Notes under the pieces: generated by a model
Seen by the model: only the letters and a program-made list of their open reading frames with translations
What the model was told of the DNA's origin: nothing
The model's database searches: none
Program-made: the position numbers and the translations under genes
From: Mycobacteriales bacterium
Lineage (GTDB): Bacteria; Actinomycetota; Actinomycetes; Mycobacteriales; SCTD01
Direction: 5' to 3'
NCBI GenBank assembly: GCA_030697205.1
Contig: JAUYQP010000058.1
Location: 1 to 64,000 of the forward strand
Length of the DNA: 64,000 nt
Shown: piece by piece, positions 17,204 to 24,205 of the stretch
How positions within the stretch are numbered: position 1 is the first letter of the stretch
How the letters are laid out: the number at the start of each line of letters is the position of its first letter

Positions 17204-18928
17204 CTAGCGCGTCGACAAGGTCGACGAGGACCCGCTCGTACCCGCTGTCCTGCACCCACAGGAGGCGTCGGGAGTCTCGGCTCGCTCGACGAGCTCGGTG
17301 ACGACTGTGCGGAGGACGGCGACGATGGTGCTCTCGGGCAGGCCCTGAGCGACGGCGTCGACGACGGCTCCGTAGTACCAGCTCAGCTGGTGCGGGCAGG
17401 CGTTGAAGAGCCTCCAGAAGTCGGGGCCGAAGGCGTCGACGTCGGCGACGATGCACCGGGCGTTGTGGGTCTTGTCCGCCGCCGTCACGAGCAGGGCCTC
17501 GGGGGACTTGTGGCTCATCCCCTCGATGTAGGGGCGCTTGCGCTCGGCCCAGGTGCCTGACCGGTTGCCGTCGGCGTCGAGGCCGTCGCTGCACGCCCGC
17601 ACGATGTCGGCGACCTTCTCGCCGAAGCGCTGCCTGATCGTCGCCAGCACCTCGCCCCCGGTGCCCGCCGGTGCGTCCTCGACGGAGTCGTGGAGCAGGG
17701 CTGCGATTGCCGTGTCCTCGTCGCCGCCGTGCTCGAGGACGAGTCCACTGACCGCCATGAGGTGCGAGAGGTAGGGCACCTGCGACCCCTTGCGGAGCTG
17801 GTCGCGGTGGTGGGAGGAGGCGAAGAGCAGGGCGTCGTCGTACCTGGTGGTGAGCGGTCCGGAGCCGAGCTCTTCGCGGCTGTCGAGACTCGCGGCGGGC
17901 TGAGGACGGTGAGTGTTTGCGTCGTGGTGCAAGGGACCTCCAGGGGTCGTGGGGAGAGCGAGGGTCGTGAGGACAGCGGCCACGCGGTCGGCGACGGAGC
18001 CGCGGACCTCGAGCCAGGGGGCGGGCTGCTGGCGCAGTACCTCCCGGAAGCGCTCAGTCATCCAGGGGCGGAGGTGCTCGCCGTCGCGCAGGCCGTCCTG
18101 CACGAAGGGGACGTCGTCGCTGGTGAGGACGTAAAGAGCCGGCGGCCGGCTCGCGGCCAGCGCCTCCACGGACCGGCTCCGGATGCCGAGGTAGCGCTCG
18201 TGCCAGACGGCGGTGGCGAGCGCGTCGGTGTCGGCGATGAGCCAAGGGACAGGCGTTTCGCGGGCCAGGACATCCTCTTGGCGCGACTGCTCGACGGCGA
18301 TGTCATCGAACTCCTGCGAAGCCCACGGGGCCTCCAGCCCACCGGGGCGGATCTCGGACCAGGTCCGGCCGTACTCCGGCACCCAGGCGCACCCGAGCTC
18401 CTGGGCCAGGGCCTGAGCGAGGGTGGTCGTGCCCGTCGACTCCGCGCCGAGCACGACGACGCGACGGACGTAGTGCGCCCGCACGGCCGGAGGCAGGTGC
18501 TGCCAGTGGGCTGCGGGATCGGCCCGCACGGCGGTGCCGCTCACCGGCACGGCGCTCCGACTCAGGTCGACCAGCTCGTGCGCGCAGCCCAGCCGACGGG
18601 CGAGCTCCTCGCCGTACTCCTCGCTCGTGAAGACGGCGTCCACGTCCTCCGGCAGGACGCTGCGGAGCGAGGCGACGTGGAGGTCCCAGGCGACCGGGTC
18701 GCCGTAGTCGGTGTCGGCGTCGTCCCAGTGGGCGCGGATCTCGACGTCGGGGTGCTCCTCCTCGAGCCAGGCCTGGCGCAGGTCGCGGTCGATCGGCTCG
18801 TCGTGGCGGGCCCCGAGCACGACGACGAGCCGGTCGCACCGGGCCGCGGCGTGGCGGATCAGGGCGCTGTGGCCGGCGTGCAGTGGTAGGAACTTCCCCC
18901 ACACGAGCCCGACGGCGTAGCGGCTCAT
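17204..18928 (-). CDS. NadR-like NMN adenylyltransferase/ribosylnicotinamide kinase fused to an HD hydrolase
   Basis: 574 residues from ATG 18928. Residues 1-160 are a nucleotidyltransferase with GKFLPLHAGHSALI (HxGH motif), expected to make NAD from NMN. Residues 170-330 are the kinase part, but its P-loop reads GAESTGTTTLAQ, with Thr where Lys is usual. From about 345 an HD domain follows (HLMAVSGLVLEHGG, AALLHDSVEDA, SGTWAERKRPYIEGM), like RelA/SpoT-type HD phosphohydrolases. There is no stop between the parts, yet a TTG at 17932 has its own GGAGG, so the HD part might also be made alone. The ATG overlaps the pnuC stop (ATGA); it is the last gene of the operon. Confidence 0.85.
   Translation of the reverse strand: MSRYAVGLVWGKFLPLHAGHSALIRHAAARCDRLVVVLGARHDEPIDRDLRQAWLEEEHPDVEIRAHWDDADTDYGDPVAWDLHVASLRSVLPEDVDAVFTSEEYGEELARRLGCAHELVDLSRSAVPVSGTAVRADPAAHWQHLPPAVRAHYVRRVVVLGAESTGTTTLAQALAQELGCAWVPEYGRTWSEIRPGGLEAPWASQEFDDIAVEQSRQEDVLARETPVPWLIADTDALATAVWHERYLGIRSRSVEALAASRPPALYVLTSDDVPFVQDGLRDGEHLRPWMTERFREVLRQQPAPWLEVRGSVADRVAAVLTTLALPTTPGGPLHHDANTHRPQPAASLDSREELGSGPLTTRYDDALLFASSHHRDQLRKGSQVPYLSHLMAVSGLVLEHGGDEDTAIAALLHDSVEDAPAGTGGEVLATIRQRFGEKVADIVRACSDGLDADGNRSGTWAERKRPYIEGMSHKSPEALLVTAADKTHNARCIVADVDAFGPDFWRLFNACPHQLSWYYGAVVDAVAQGLPESTIVAVLRTVVTELVERAETPDASCGCRTAGTSGSSSTLSTR
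17930..17942 (-). promoter_or_regulatory. Internal ribosome binding site and TTG start for the HD domain
   Basis: On the minus strand TGGAGGTCCCTTG lies in frame at residue 333 of the fused gene, exactly where a stand-alone NadR would end. GGAGG is four bases from the TTG. It looks like the relic, or still active, start of a formerly separate HD gene of about 242 residues. Confidence 0.45.
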
Positions 18929-19509
18929 CCGACCTCGACGAGCTCGCGTGCCGGCTCGTCGACCGCCCGCCGCCACTGGACGAGGCCGGCGATGCAGAGC
19001 CCCAGGAAGCCCGCGTAGAGGACGGCGGTGAGGTGCAGGTCCTTGTAGGCGTAGAGCGCGACGTAGAGGATGTCCGCGGTGATCCAGACCCACCAGTTCT
19101 CGAGCCGCTTGCGCGTGAGCAGGTAGGTCGCCTGCAACGACAGGACGGTGGTCACCGCGTCCCAGAAGGGGACGGTGGAGTCGGTCGTGGACGCGAGGAA
19201 CGCCGTGAGTCCGACGGTCGCCGCGACGCCTGCGGCACTGAGCCACAGGGCTTCGGGTCGCGGTGTCCTGCTGACGGTCAGGCGGCTCCTGTCCGGGCCG
19301 CCGTGCAGCCACCACCACCAGCCGTAGAGCGCGAGTCCGATGTAGACCACCTGCAGGCCGGCATCGGCGTAGAGGCCGACCCGCCAGAACAGCACGATGA
19401 AGAACACGTTGTTGGCGATGCCGACCGGGAAGTTGGCGATGTGCTGTCGTACGACGAGGAACACGCACAGCGCACCGGTCACGAAGCCGGCGACCTCGGT
19501 CCAGCTCAT
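18925..19509 (-). CDS. pnuC: PnuC-type nicotinamide riboside/mononucleotide transporter
   Basis: 194 residues from ATG 19509. It is a membrane protein with about seven hydrophobic segments (GFVTGALCVFLVV, NNVFFIVLFW, VVYIGLALYGWWWW, TYLLTRKRLENWWVWITADI, DLHLTAVLYAGFLGLCIAG). The WWWW stretch and the NWWVWITAD segment are PnuC signatures. PnuC carries nicotinamide riboside by facilitated diffusion, trapped by the kinase encoded next to it. The start overlaps the upstream gene's stop and its own stop overlaps nadR (ATGA both times). Confidence 0.92.
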   Translation of the reverse strand: MSWTEVAGFVTGALCVFLVVRQHIANFPVGIANNVFFIVLFWRVGLYADAGLQVVYIGLALYGWWWWLHGGPDRSRLTVSRTPRPEALWLSAAGVAATVGLTAFLASTTDSTVPFWDAVTTVLSLQATYLLTRKRLENWWVWITADILYVALYAYKDLHLTAVLYAGFLGLCIAGLVQWRRAVDEPARELVEVG

Positions 19510-20903
19510 GCGAGAGCCGCCTCGAGCAGGTCGGGGTTGAGGTAGGTGACGGGCAGCGCCGCCTCCACGCGGTCGAGGGACTCACGGACGCTGTCACCGG
19601 TCACGAGCGCACCGTAGACGGCGGCCACGAGCGGCGTGCGGGAGTGCATGGCGACGCAGTGCAGCAGGACCGTCTTGCCCTCGGCGCGCAGGGCCGCGAC
19701 GGTCGCGGCGGCGTCGCGCAGGACGGAACCCGGGTCGAGGTTGGCGTCGACCTCGTCGACGAGCCAGAACTCGACGTGGTCCTCGGGCGCGACACCTGCG
19801 AGCGGCACCTCGTCGCGGCCCATCCGGCAGAGGCTGACGACGGCGTCGGCGACGCCAGGGCGGACCGCGCCGATCGCACCGAGCAGCACACCCGGGTCGT
19901 CGGGGTGGACGACGACCGCGGTCGGTGTCGCGTCGTAGTGGTGGGTCGGTGCGCTCGGCCAGCCGTGGCGGGCAGGTTGGCCGCCCCGGGTGGTGAGGAC
20001 GGCCAGGCGCGCCAGGTCGCGCGAGCGCATCCCGGGCCAGCCGTGGAGCAGCCGCCGGTAGCGAGCGGGGACGGCGGAGCCGCCGTAGCGGGCGCCGAGC
20101 AGCTGGCCGGCGATGGCGGCGACCGTGTCGGTGTCGCCACCTCCGGCGACAGCGGCGTGCAGACCGGCGACGAGCCCGTCGGTGCGGCTGATCGCCGACC
20201 AGGCGCCGAGCAGCGCCGCGACGACCCAGCCGTTGCTGTGGCGGTAGTGGCTCGGGTCGACGGTCTCGGCCTCGGCGAGGAGCGGGGCCCAGTAGGCCTC
20301 ATCGACGTGGGGGAGGCCGACGCGGACGTCGAGCTCGCCGGTGCGGACGGCGTGGTCGATCGCCAGGCACCACAGCGCGCAGGCGTCGCCGGCGACGGGG
20401 TCGTGGTGGGTCAGGGCGCTGGTGAGGCGCGCGGCCTCGACGATCGCGTCGGTGTCACCGAGGTGGGCCAGGGCGACGGGCCCGGTGCGCATGAGGCTGC
20501 CGTTGCCGGCGGTCCGGCCGGACTGCTCGTGCAGGCGCTCGCTGAAGCCTCGCATCGCTGTGGCGCCCTGGCCGCGGCTGGCGCTCAGGACCTGGCGGGT
20601 CTGGACGCCGACATCGGGCGGGTTGTCGGCGTACCACCGCAGGAAGCCCGCGGCGATCGCCTCCTGTGCCTCGTCGGTGCGCAGGTCGGCGCCGGTTGCC
20701 GCCACGTCGGCGATGCACAACGCCATCTCGGTGTCGTCACTCCACTGCCCGGGCGCGATGCCGCCGAGGCCTCCGCCGAGCATCTGCGGCTCACCCGTAA
20801 GCGTGCGACTGCCGTACTCGTAGGGGACCCCGAGCGCGTCGCCTGCGGCCTGGCCCATGAGGACTCCGACCGCTCGGTCGGTCTGCGTGCTGTCGAGGCG
20901 CAT
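19506..20903 (-). CDS. ADP-ribosylglycohydrolase fused to a cysteine phosphatase domain
   Basis: 465 residues from ATG 20903, with AGAGGGGGTGAGG upstream. Residues 5-305 form an ADP-ribosylglycohydrolase (DraG/ARH) domain: MGQAAGDALGVPYE, GQWSDDTEMALCIAD and GGGDTDTVAAIAGQ supply the di-metal Asp residues. Residues 325-465 are a dual-specificity phosphatase-like domain with LLHCVAMHSRTPLV (His415, Cys416, Arg422; HCx5R). It would remove ADP-ribose from a target and perhaps dephosphorylate the released product or a partner. It is the first gene of the ARH-pnuC-nadR operon; array C of the 20-bp repeats lies 107 bp upstream. Confidence 0.88.
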   Translation of the reverse strand: MRLDSTQTDRAVGVLMGQAAGDALGVPYEYGSRTLTGEPQMLGGGLGGIAPGQWSDDTEMALCIADVAATGADLRTDEAQEAIAAGFLRWYADNPPDVGVQTRQVLSASRGQGATAMRGFSERLHEQSGRTAGNGSLMRTGPVALAHLGDTDAIVEAARLTSALTHHDPVAGDACALWCLAIDHAVRTGELDVRVGLPHVDEAYWAPLLAEAETVDPSHYRHSNGWVVAALLGAWSAISRTDGLVAGLHAAVAGGGDTDTVAAIAGQLLGARYGGSAVPARYRRLLHGWPGMRSRDLARLAVLTTRGGQPARHGWPSAPTHHYDATPTAVVVHPDDPGVLLGAIGAVRPGVADAVVSLCRMGRDEVPLAGVAPEDHVEFWLVDEVDANLDPGSVLRDAAATVAALRAEGKTVLLHCVAMHSRTPLVAAVYGALVTGDSVRESLDRVEAALPVTYLNPDLLEAALA

Positions 20904-20910
20904 GTGGCCT

Positions 20911-20940
20911 CACCCCCTCTGTCGTCACTTCGACGATAAC
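20911..20940 (-). promoter_or_regulatory. Likely promoter -10 and ribosome binding site of the ARH-pnuC-nadR operon
   Basis: On the minus strand TTATCG (about 20934-20939) could be a -10 box and AGAGGGGGTGAGG (20911-20923) is a strong ribosome binding site before ATG 20903. No clear -35 is seen. The remaining gap (20904-21281, 378 bp) holds repeat array C and nothing else I can support. Confidence 0.35.
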
Positions 20941-21009
20941 CCACGGGTCCGACATCTACTGCGGTCGGCCAACAGGCCGGCGCGGAGTCCCTCTTGAGCG
21001 CCCGCGAGG

Positions 21010-21069
21010 TGCACTCGATCGAGTGCCCGTGCTCGTGATCAGCCTCACCTGCACTCGATCGAGCGCAGT
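21010..21069. repeat. Array C: three tandem 20-bp palindromic units
   Basis: Units begin at 21010, 21030 and 21050. Unit 1 holds the 16-bp palindrome GCACTCGATCGAGTGC and unit 3 nearly repeats it with one arm change. Unit 2 (TGCTCGTGATCAGCCTCACC) keeps a central GATCA, as in array A. It sits upstream of the ADP-ribosylglycohydrolase operon. Confidence 0.85.
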
Positions 21070-21281
21070 GCAGGGTGAGGCAGCGGTGTCCCCTGACAGA
21101 CACAGGAGATCGCCCGCTGGTGAGGCGTGAGCGTCGGCAGGCCACCTCGACGACAACGGCCGGTCACTCACGAGCGGTGAGCACCGGCCGCGGCCTCCGA
21201 CAGGTACCGGGGTACTGGCCGGTGGCGACAGGCTCCTCGGCTCGATCATCGCCCGCCGACGGCCCCGGTCGCGCGACCGCA

Positions 21282-21662
21282 TCAGCGGGCGAGGAACGCG
21301 TCGCGCAGCCGCGTGGGAGCCCGGCAGAGCCAGGCGTCGGTGATGGCCTCATCGACGTCGTCGAAGGACGCGCGCTCGACGTGCAGGAGCGCCATCGGGT
21401 GCAGGCCGTAGCCCGCCACGACGAGCCAGAGGTCCGGGCGAGCGGCGGCGAGGGCGTGGGCGACGCCGGGGTCCGCGACGCGCACGCCGAGCGCCGGCCC
21501 GCCCGGGGGGTCCGGCAGCCCCGCACGCTCGCTGGGTCGCAGGAACCGCTCCCAGCAGAAGGCCTTGCTGCCCACCCGCCACGAGGTGCTGGTAGGGCCG
21601 GGCTCCTCGACCGCGCCCGGGAGGTCCAGCGCGACCTGCCGCACGTCGTCCCAGGTGGCCAC
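21282..21662 (-). CDS. MmcQ/YjbR family protein
   Basis: 126 residues from GTG 21662; no ATG is available in frame. The sequence ATWDDVRQVALDLPGAVEE, then SWRVGSKAFCWERFL, LGVRVADPG, and the end EAITDAWLCRAPTRLRDAFL match the MmcQ/YjbR fold of double-wing proteins of about 120 residues. The family is often called DNA-binding, but its function is not settled. It stands alone, with 140 bp before the next gene. Confidence 0.85.
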   Translation of the reverse strand: MATWDDVRQVALDLPGAVEEPGPTSTSWRVGSKAFCWERFLRPSERAGLPDPPGGPALGVRVADPGVAHALAAARPDLWLVVAGYGLHPMALLHVERASFDDVDEAITDAWLCRAPTRLRDAFLAR

Positions 21663-21802
21663 GTCGACATCGTGGCAGCGCGTCGCGGGCCGCGCACCTG
21701 TGGCCGGAGCCGCGCGACGGGCGCACGAGGTCGTCCGAGCCGTCGACCTGAGCACTGCCTCCCCACCCGCAGGTGGTGGAACCCGCCTCGCGCCGACGCG
21801 TC

Positions 21803-22381
21803 TCAGCCGACGGGCGGGAGGCCGCCGTGGTCGTGGGTGCGCTCCTCCTTCGGCAGGCACCGGCCGGGGCTGGGCCGGGGGGCGACCTCGGACAGCCAGG
21901 AGGCCGGCACGACGGCGACGACGTCCGGGCGGCGGACGAGCCGCACCCGGGCGCCGGACCCGACCACCTCGATGAGCTGAGCCTGCTCCCCGGCAGGCAG
22001 CACCTCGCCCGCGACCGTCGGCGCGCAGGTGGGCAGCGGCCCCACGAGGTGCACGCGCGAGCGCAGCTGCTCGTCGTCGAGCCAGCCGACCAGGCCTCCG
22101 GCGCGGACCCGGTGGGCCCTGTCCCTGACCTCGAGCAGCTCGACGAGGGTCCCGTCATGGAGTTGACCCGCGTCGCCGGTGCCGTCGGCGCGCGCCGAGA
22201 GCTGCACGACGTGGGACTGGACGAGCCCGTGGTCGTCACGGCCGGACGCCAGCAGGGCCGAGGTCGTCACCGCCTCCTCGGTCCCGCTGTCGGTCGACGC
22301 GAGGCCGGGCAGCACCGCGACACCGAGGACGAGCACCGGCGCCACGGCGCTGGCCGCGACGAGCCGCCAGGGGAGGGACAC
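21803..22381 (-). CDS. Membrane-anchored or secreted protein with SH3-like domain
   Basis: 192 residues from GTG 22381, two bases after the stop of the upstream gene. It starts with WRLVAASAVAPVLVLGVAVL, a signal anchor. The middle (VVQLSARADGTGDAGQLHDG, then GGLVGWLDDEQL) looks like a bacterial SH3 domain, and a second related segment follows (LPAGEQAQLIEVVGSG, VPASWLSEV). SH3b domains typically bind cell-wall peptides. It is co-transcribed with the secreted metallo-hydrolase gene. Confidence 0.6.
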   Translation of the reverse strand: MSLPWRLVAASAVAPVLVLGVAVLPGLASTDSGTEEAVTTSALLASGRDDHGLVQSHVVQLSARADGTGDAGQLHDGTLVELLEVRDRAHRVRAGGLVGWLDDEQLRSRVHLVGPLPTCAPTVAGEVLPAGEQAQLIEVVGSGARVRLVRRPDVVAVVPASWLSEVAPRPSPGRCLPKEERTHDHGGLPPVG

Positions 22382-22382
22382 G

Positions 22383-24071
22383 TCAGCAGGCGGTCGGGTT
22401 GGGGGTGCCCTTGGTGGGCCCGGTGCTGATAGCCGTGCACCACGCGCCACCGTCACCGGACCGGCGGAACACCTTGTCCGACTGGGTGCTGCCGAGCGAG
22501 TAGGTGTGCACGTCGTACTCCGTGGTCTTGTCCGTGGCGAGCAGCCGCACCGACTCGCTGCCGGTGTTGTTGAGGAACCCGCTCGCGAACTCCATCACCC
22601 AGCGACCACCGGGGGCGATCGTGGTGCCGGCCGGGATCTGCTTCGGCGCGCCGCCGCCGCCCGCGACGTCGTCGATCCAGAGCCCGCCGATCGCGAGCGA
22701 CGTCGAGGTCGGGTTGTAGAGCTCGACCCACTCGTTGCCGGTGGACGGCGCCATCAGGTACTCGTTCACGCGCACGCTGCTGGGTGTCCCCGGGGAGGCC
22801 GTCGACCCGGTGCTGTAGCTGCGGCTGCCCGTGTCGTGCGTGACGACGTAGCCCGCGCCGGCGCCGGTGGTCCGCAGTCGGACGTCGCCGTTGCTGTTAA
22901 ACGTGCCGGTGTAGTCGATCGCGGCACCGGAGCCGTCGGTGGTGTCGCAGGGGTTGTTGGCCAGGTAGACGTCAGCGCCCGCTGCCTGGAAGGCGTCCAG
23001 CACCCGGTTGGCCGGATGGCCGTAGCTGTTGGTCCCGCAGGACACGAAGGCCGTCTCAGGATCCAGACCACCGACGTACGCCGCGCTGCTGCTGTGGCTC
23101 GAGCCGTGGTGGTTGGCGCGCGCGGTGCTCACGTCACCGAAGGCACTGACCAGGCCACGCTCGACGTCGTTGTAGGAGTAGCCGAACGACGAGGTCGAGT
23201 ACTCACCGTCGGTGTCTCCGGCCGTGGCGTAGGACCAGCCGCCGTACTGCACCTTCACCGCGACGCTGTAGTCGTTCTCGCTCGGCGGCACCGGGTCGGA
23301 CGTGTGGTCGCCGCTGACCGGCGTGACGCCGTCCGCCTGCAGGACGCCCTTGGCGTTGGCCTGCACGATCCGCGTCGTGACGCCGGCACCGAGGTCGAGC
23401 GACGGGAAGGCGACCGTGTTGCGCAGGGTCACGACCTTGCCCTCGATGGCGGCGCGGTCGCGCTGGCCCGCGGGACCGTAGAGCCAGCAGATCCAGCGCC
23501 TGCTGGTCTGGCTGACCGTGCCGGCGTTGTTCCAGGCGACCTCGGGTGCAGGTGCCGACGAGGTCCCGACGTCGCAGCGGTTGTCGCCGTCGGCGTCGGT
23601 CCAGGTGCCGCCGTCGCGGTCGAGCACGGTGCCGACCGTGAAGCCCAGGTGGTCCTGGTGGAGCAGTCGCCACAAGCCGTTGCCGTAGGCCGTCGTGTCG
23701 TTGGGGTTGCCGGCGTAGCCGATGTGGTCGAGGTGGTGGTGGCTCGCGAGCACGTAGTCGAGGTGGACCGGACCGCTGGTCACCCCGCAGGCGGAGCGGA
23801 TCCGGGCGGCGACGGACTCGGCCTTGGTGCCGGTGGTGGCATTCCACGCCGTCTCGCCCAGGTCGACGAGCAGAGTGCGCCCGGTCGGCCCGATGACGAG
23901 CTGGCTGTCGCCCTGCTCGACGTCGAACCAGACGACGGTGACCTCGCCGGGGTTCGGTGACGTGCAGGGCGTGGCGTTGGGCACCGCCGCGGACGCGGCC
24001 TGCGGGGCCAGCGCGGTCAGGCCGCCAGCGGTGAGGGCGAAGGACAGCAGGACGAGGGGGAGTCTGCGCAC
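22383..24071 (-). CDS. Secreted metallo-beta-lactamase-fold hydrolase with C-terminal lamin-tail domain
   Basis: 562 residues. A signal peptide (MRRLPLVLLSFALTAGG, then APQAASAAV) is followed by an MBL-fold domain similar to the ComEC hydrolase part: VVWFDVEQGDSQLVIG, TLLVDLGET, and the metal motif ASHHHLDHIGYAG (HxHxDH). The region ANHHGSSHSSSAAY resembles the downstream His of ComEC-like enzymes. The last 115 residues form a lamin-tail domain (VNEYLMAPSTGNEWVELYNP, APGGRWVMEF), common in secreted bacterial nucleases. A secreted phosphodiesterase or nuclease is likely. Confidence 0.85.
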   Translation of the reverse strand: MRRLPLVLLSFALTAGGLTALAPQAASAAVPNATPCTSPNPGEVTVVWFDVEQGDSQLVIGPTGRTLLVDLGETAWNATTGTKAESVAARIRSACGVTSGPVHLDYVLASHHHLDHIGYAGNPNDTTAYGNGLWRLLHQDHLGFTVGTVLDRDGGTWTDADGDNRCDVGTSSAPAPEVAWNNAGTVSQTSRRWICWLYGPAGQRDRAAIEGKVVTLRNTVAFPSLDLGAGVTTRIVQANAKGVLQADGVTPVSGDHTSDPVPPSENDYSVAVKVQYGGWSYATAGDTDGEYSTSSFGYSYNDVERGLVSAFGDVSTARANHHGSSHSSSAAYVGGLDPETAFVSCGTNSYGHPANRVLDAFQAAGADVYLANNPCDTTDGSGAAIDYTGTFNSNGDVRLRTTGAGAGYVVTHDTGSRSYSTGSTASPGTPSSVRVNEYLMAPSTGNEWVELYNPTSTSLAIGGLWIDDVAGGGGAPKQIPAGTTIAPGGRWVMEFASGFLNNTGSESVRLLATDKTTEYDVHTYSLGSTQSDKVFRRSGDGGAWCTAISTGPTKGTPNPTAC

Positions 24072-24131
24072 AGGGCGTATCCGACCGGGGACGGGTGGCC
24101 GCCGGGTGACGAGGAGGCGTCGTGTCGCGGT

Positions 24132-24164
24132 CGCCCCGCCGTCCGGCAGTTCCCTGGTGGGGCG
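24132..24164. other. Hairpin upstream of the MFS gene
   Basis: CGCCCCGCC (24132-24140) and GGTGGGGCG (24156-24164) form a 9-bp stem including one G-U pair around a 15-base loop, 41 bp before GTG 24206. It could affect the leader mRNA, but no alternative structure was identified. Confidence 0.25.
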
Positions 24165-24205
24165 GGCCCCGCTAGGGAGTGCTCCTGCTGCGCGAAGATG
24201 GTGCG

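Noticed and set aside
20956-21282. Open frame in the gap between the ARH and MmcQ/YjbR genes
   Set aside because: It runs through repeat array C, is Arg-rich and lacks a domain or ribosome binding site, so it is a chance frame.
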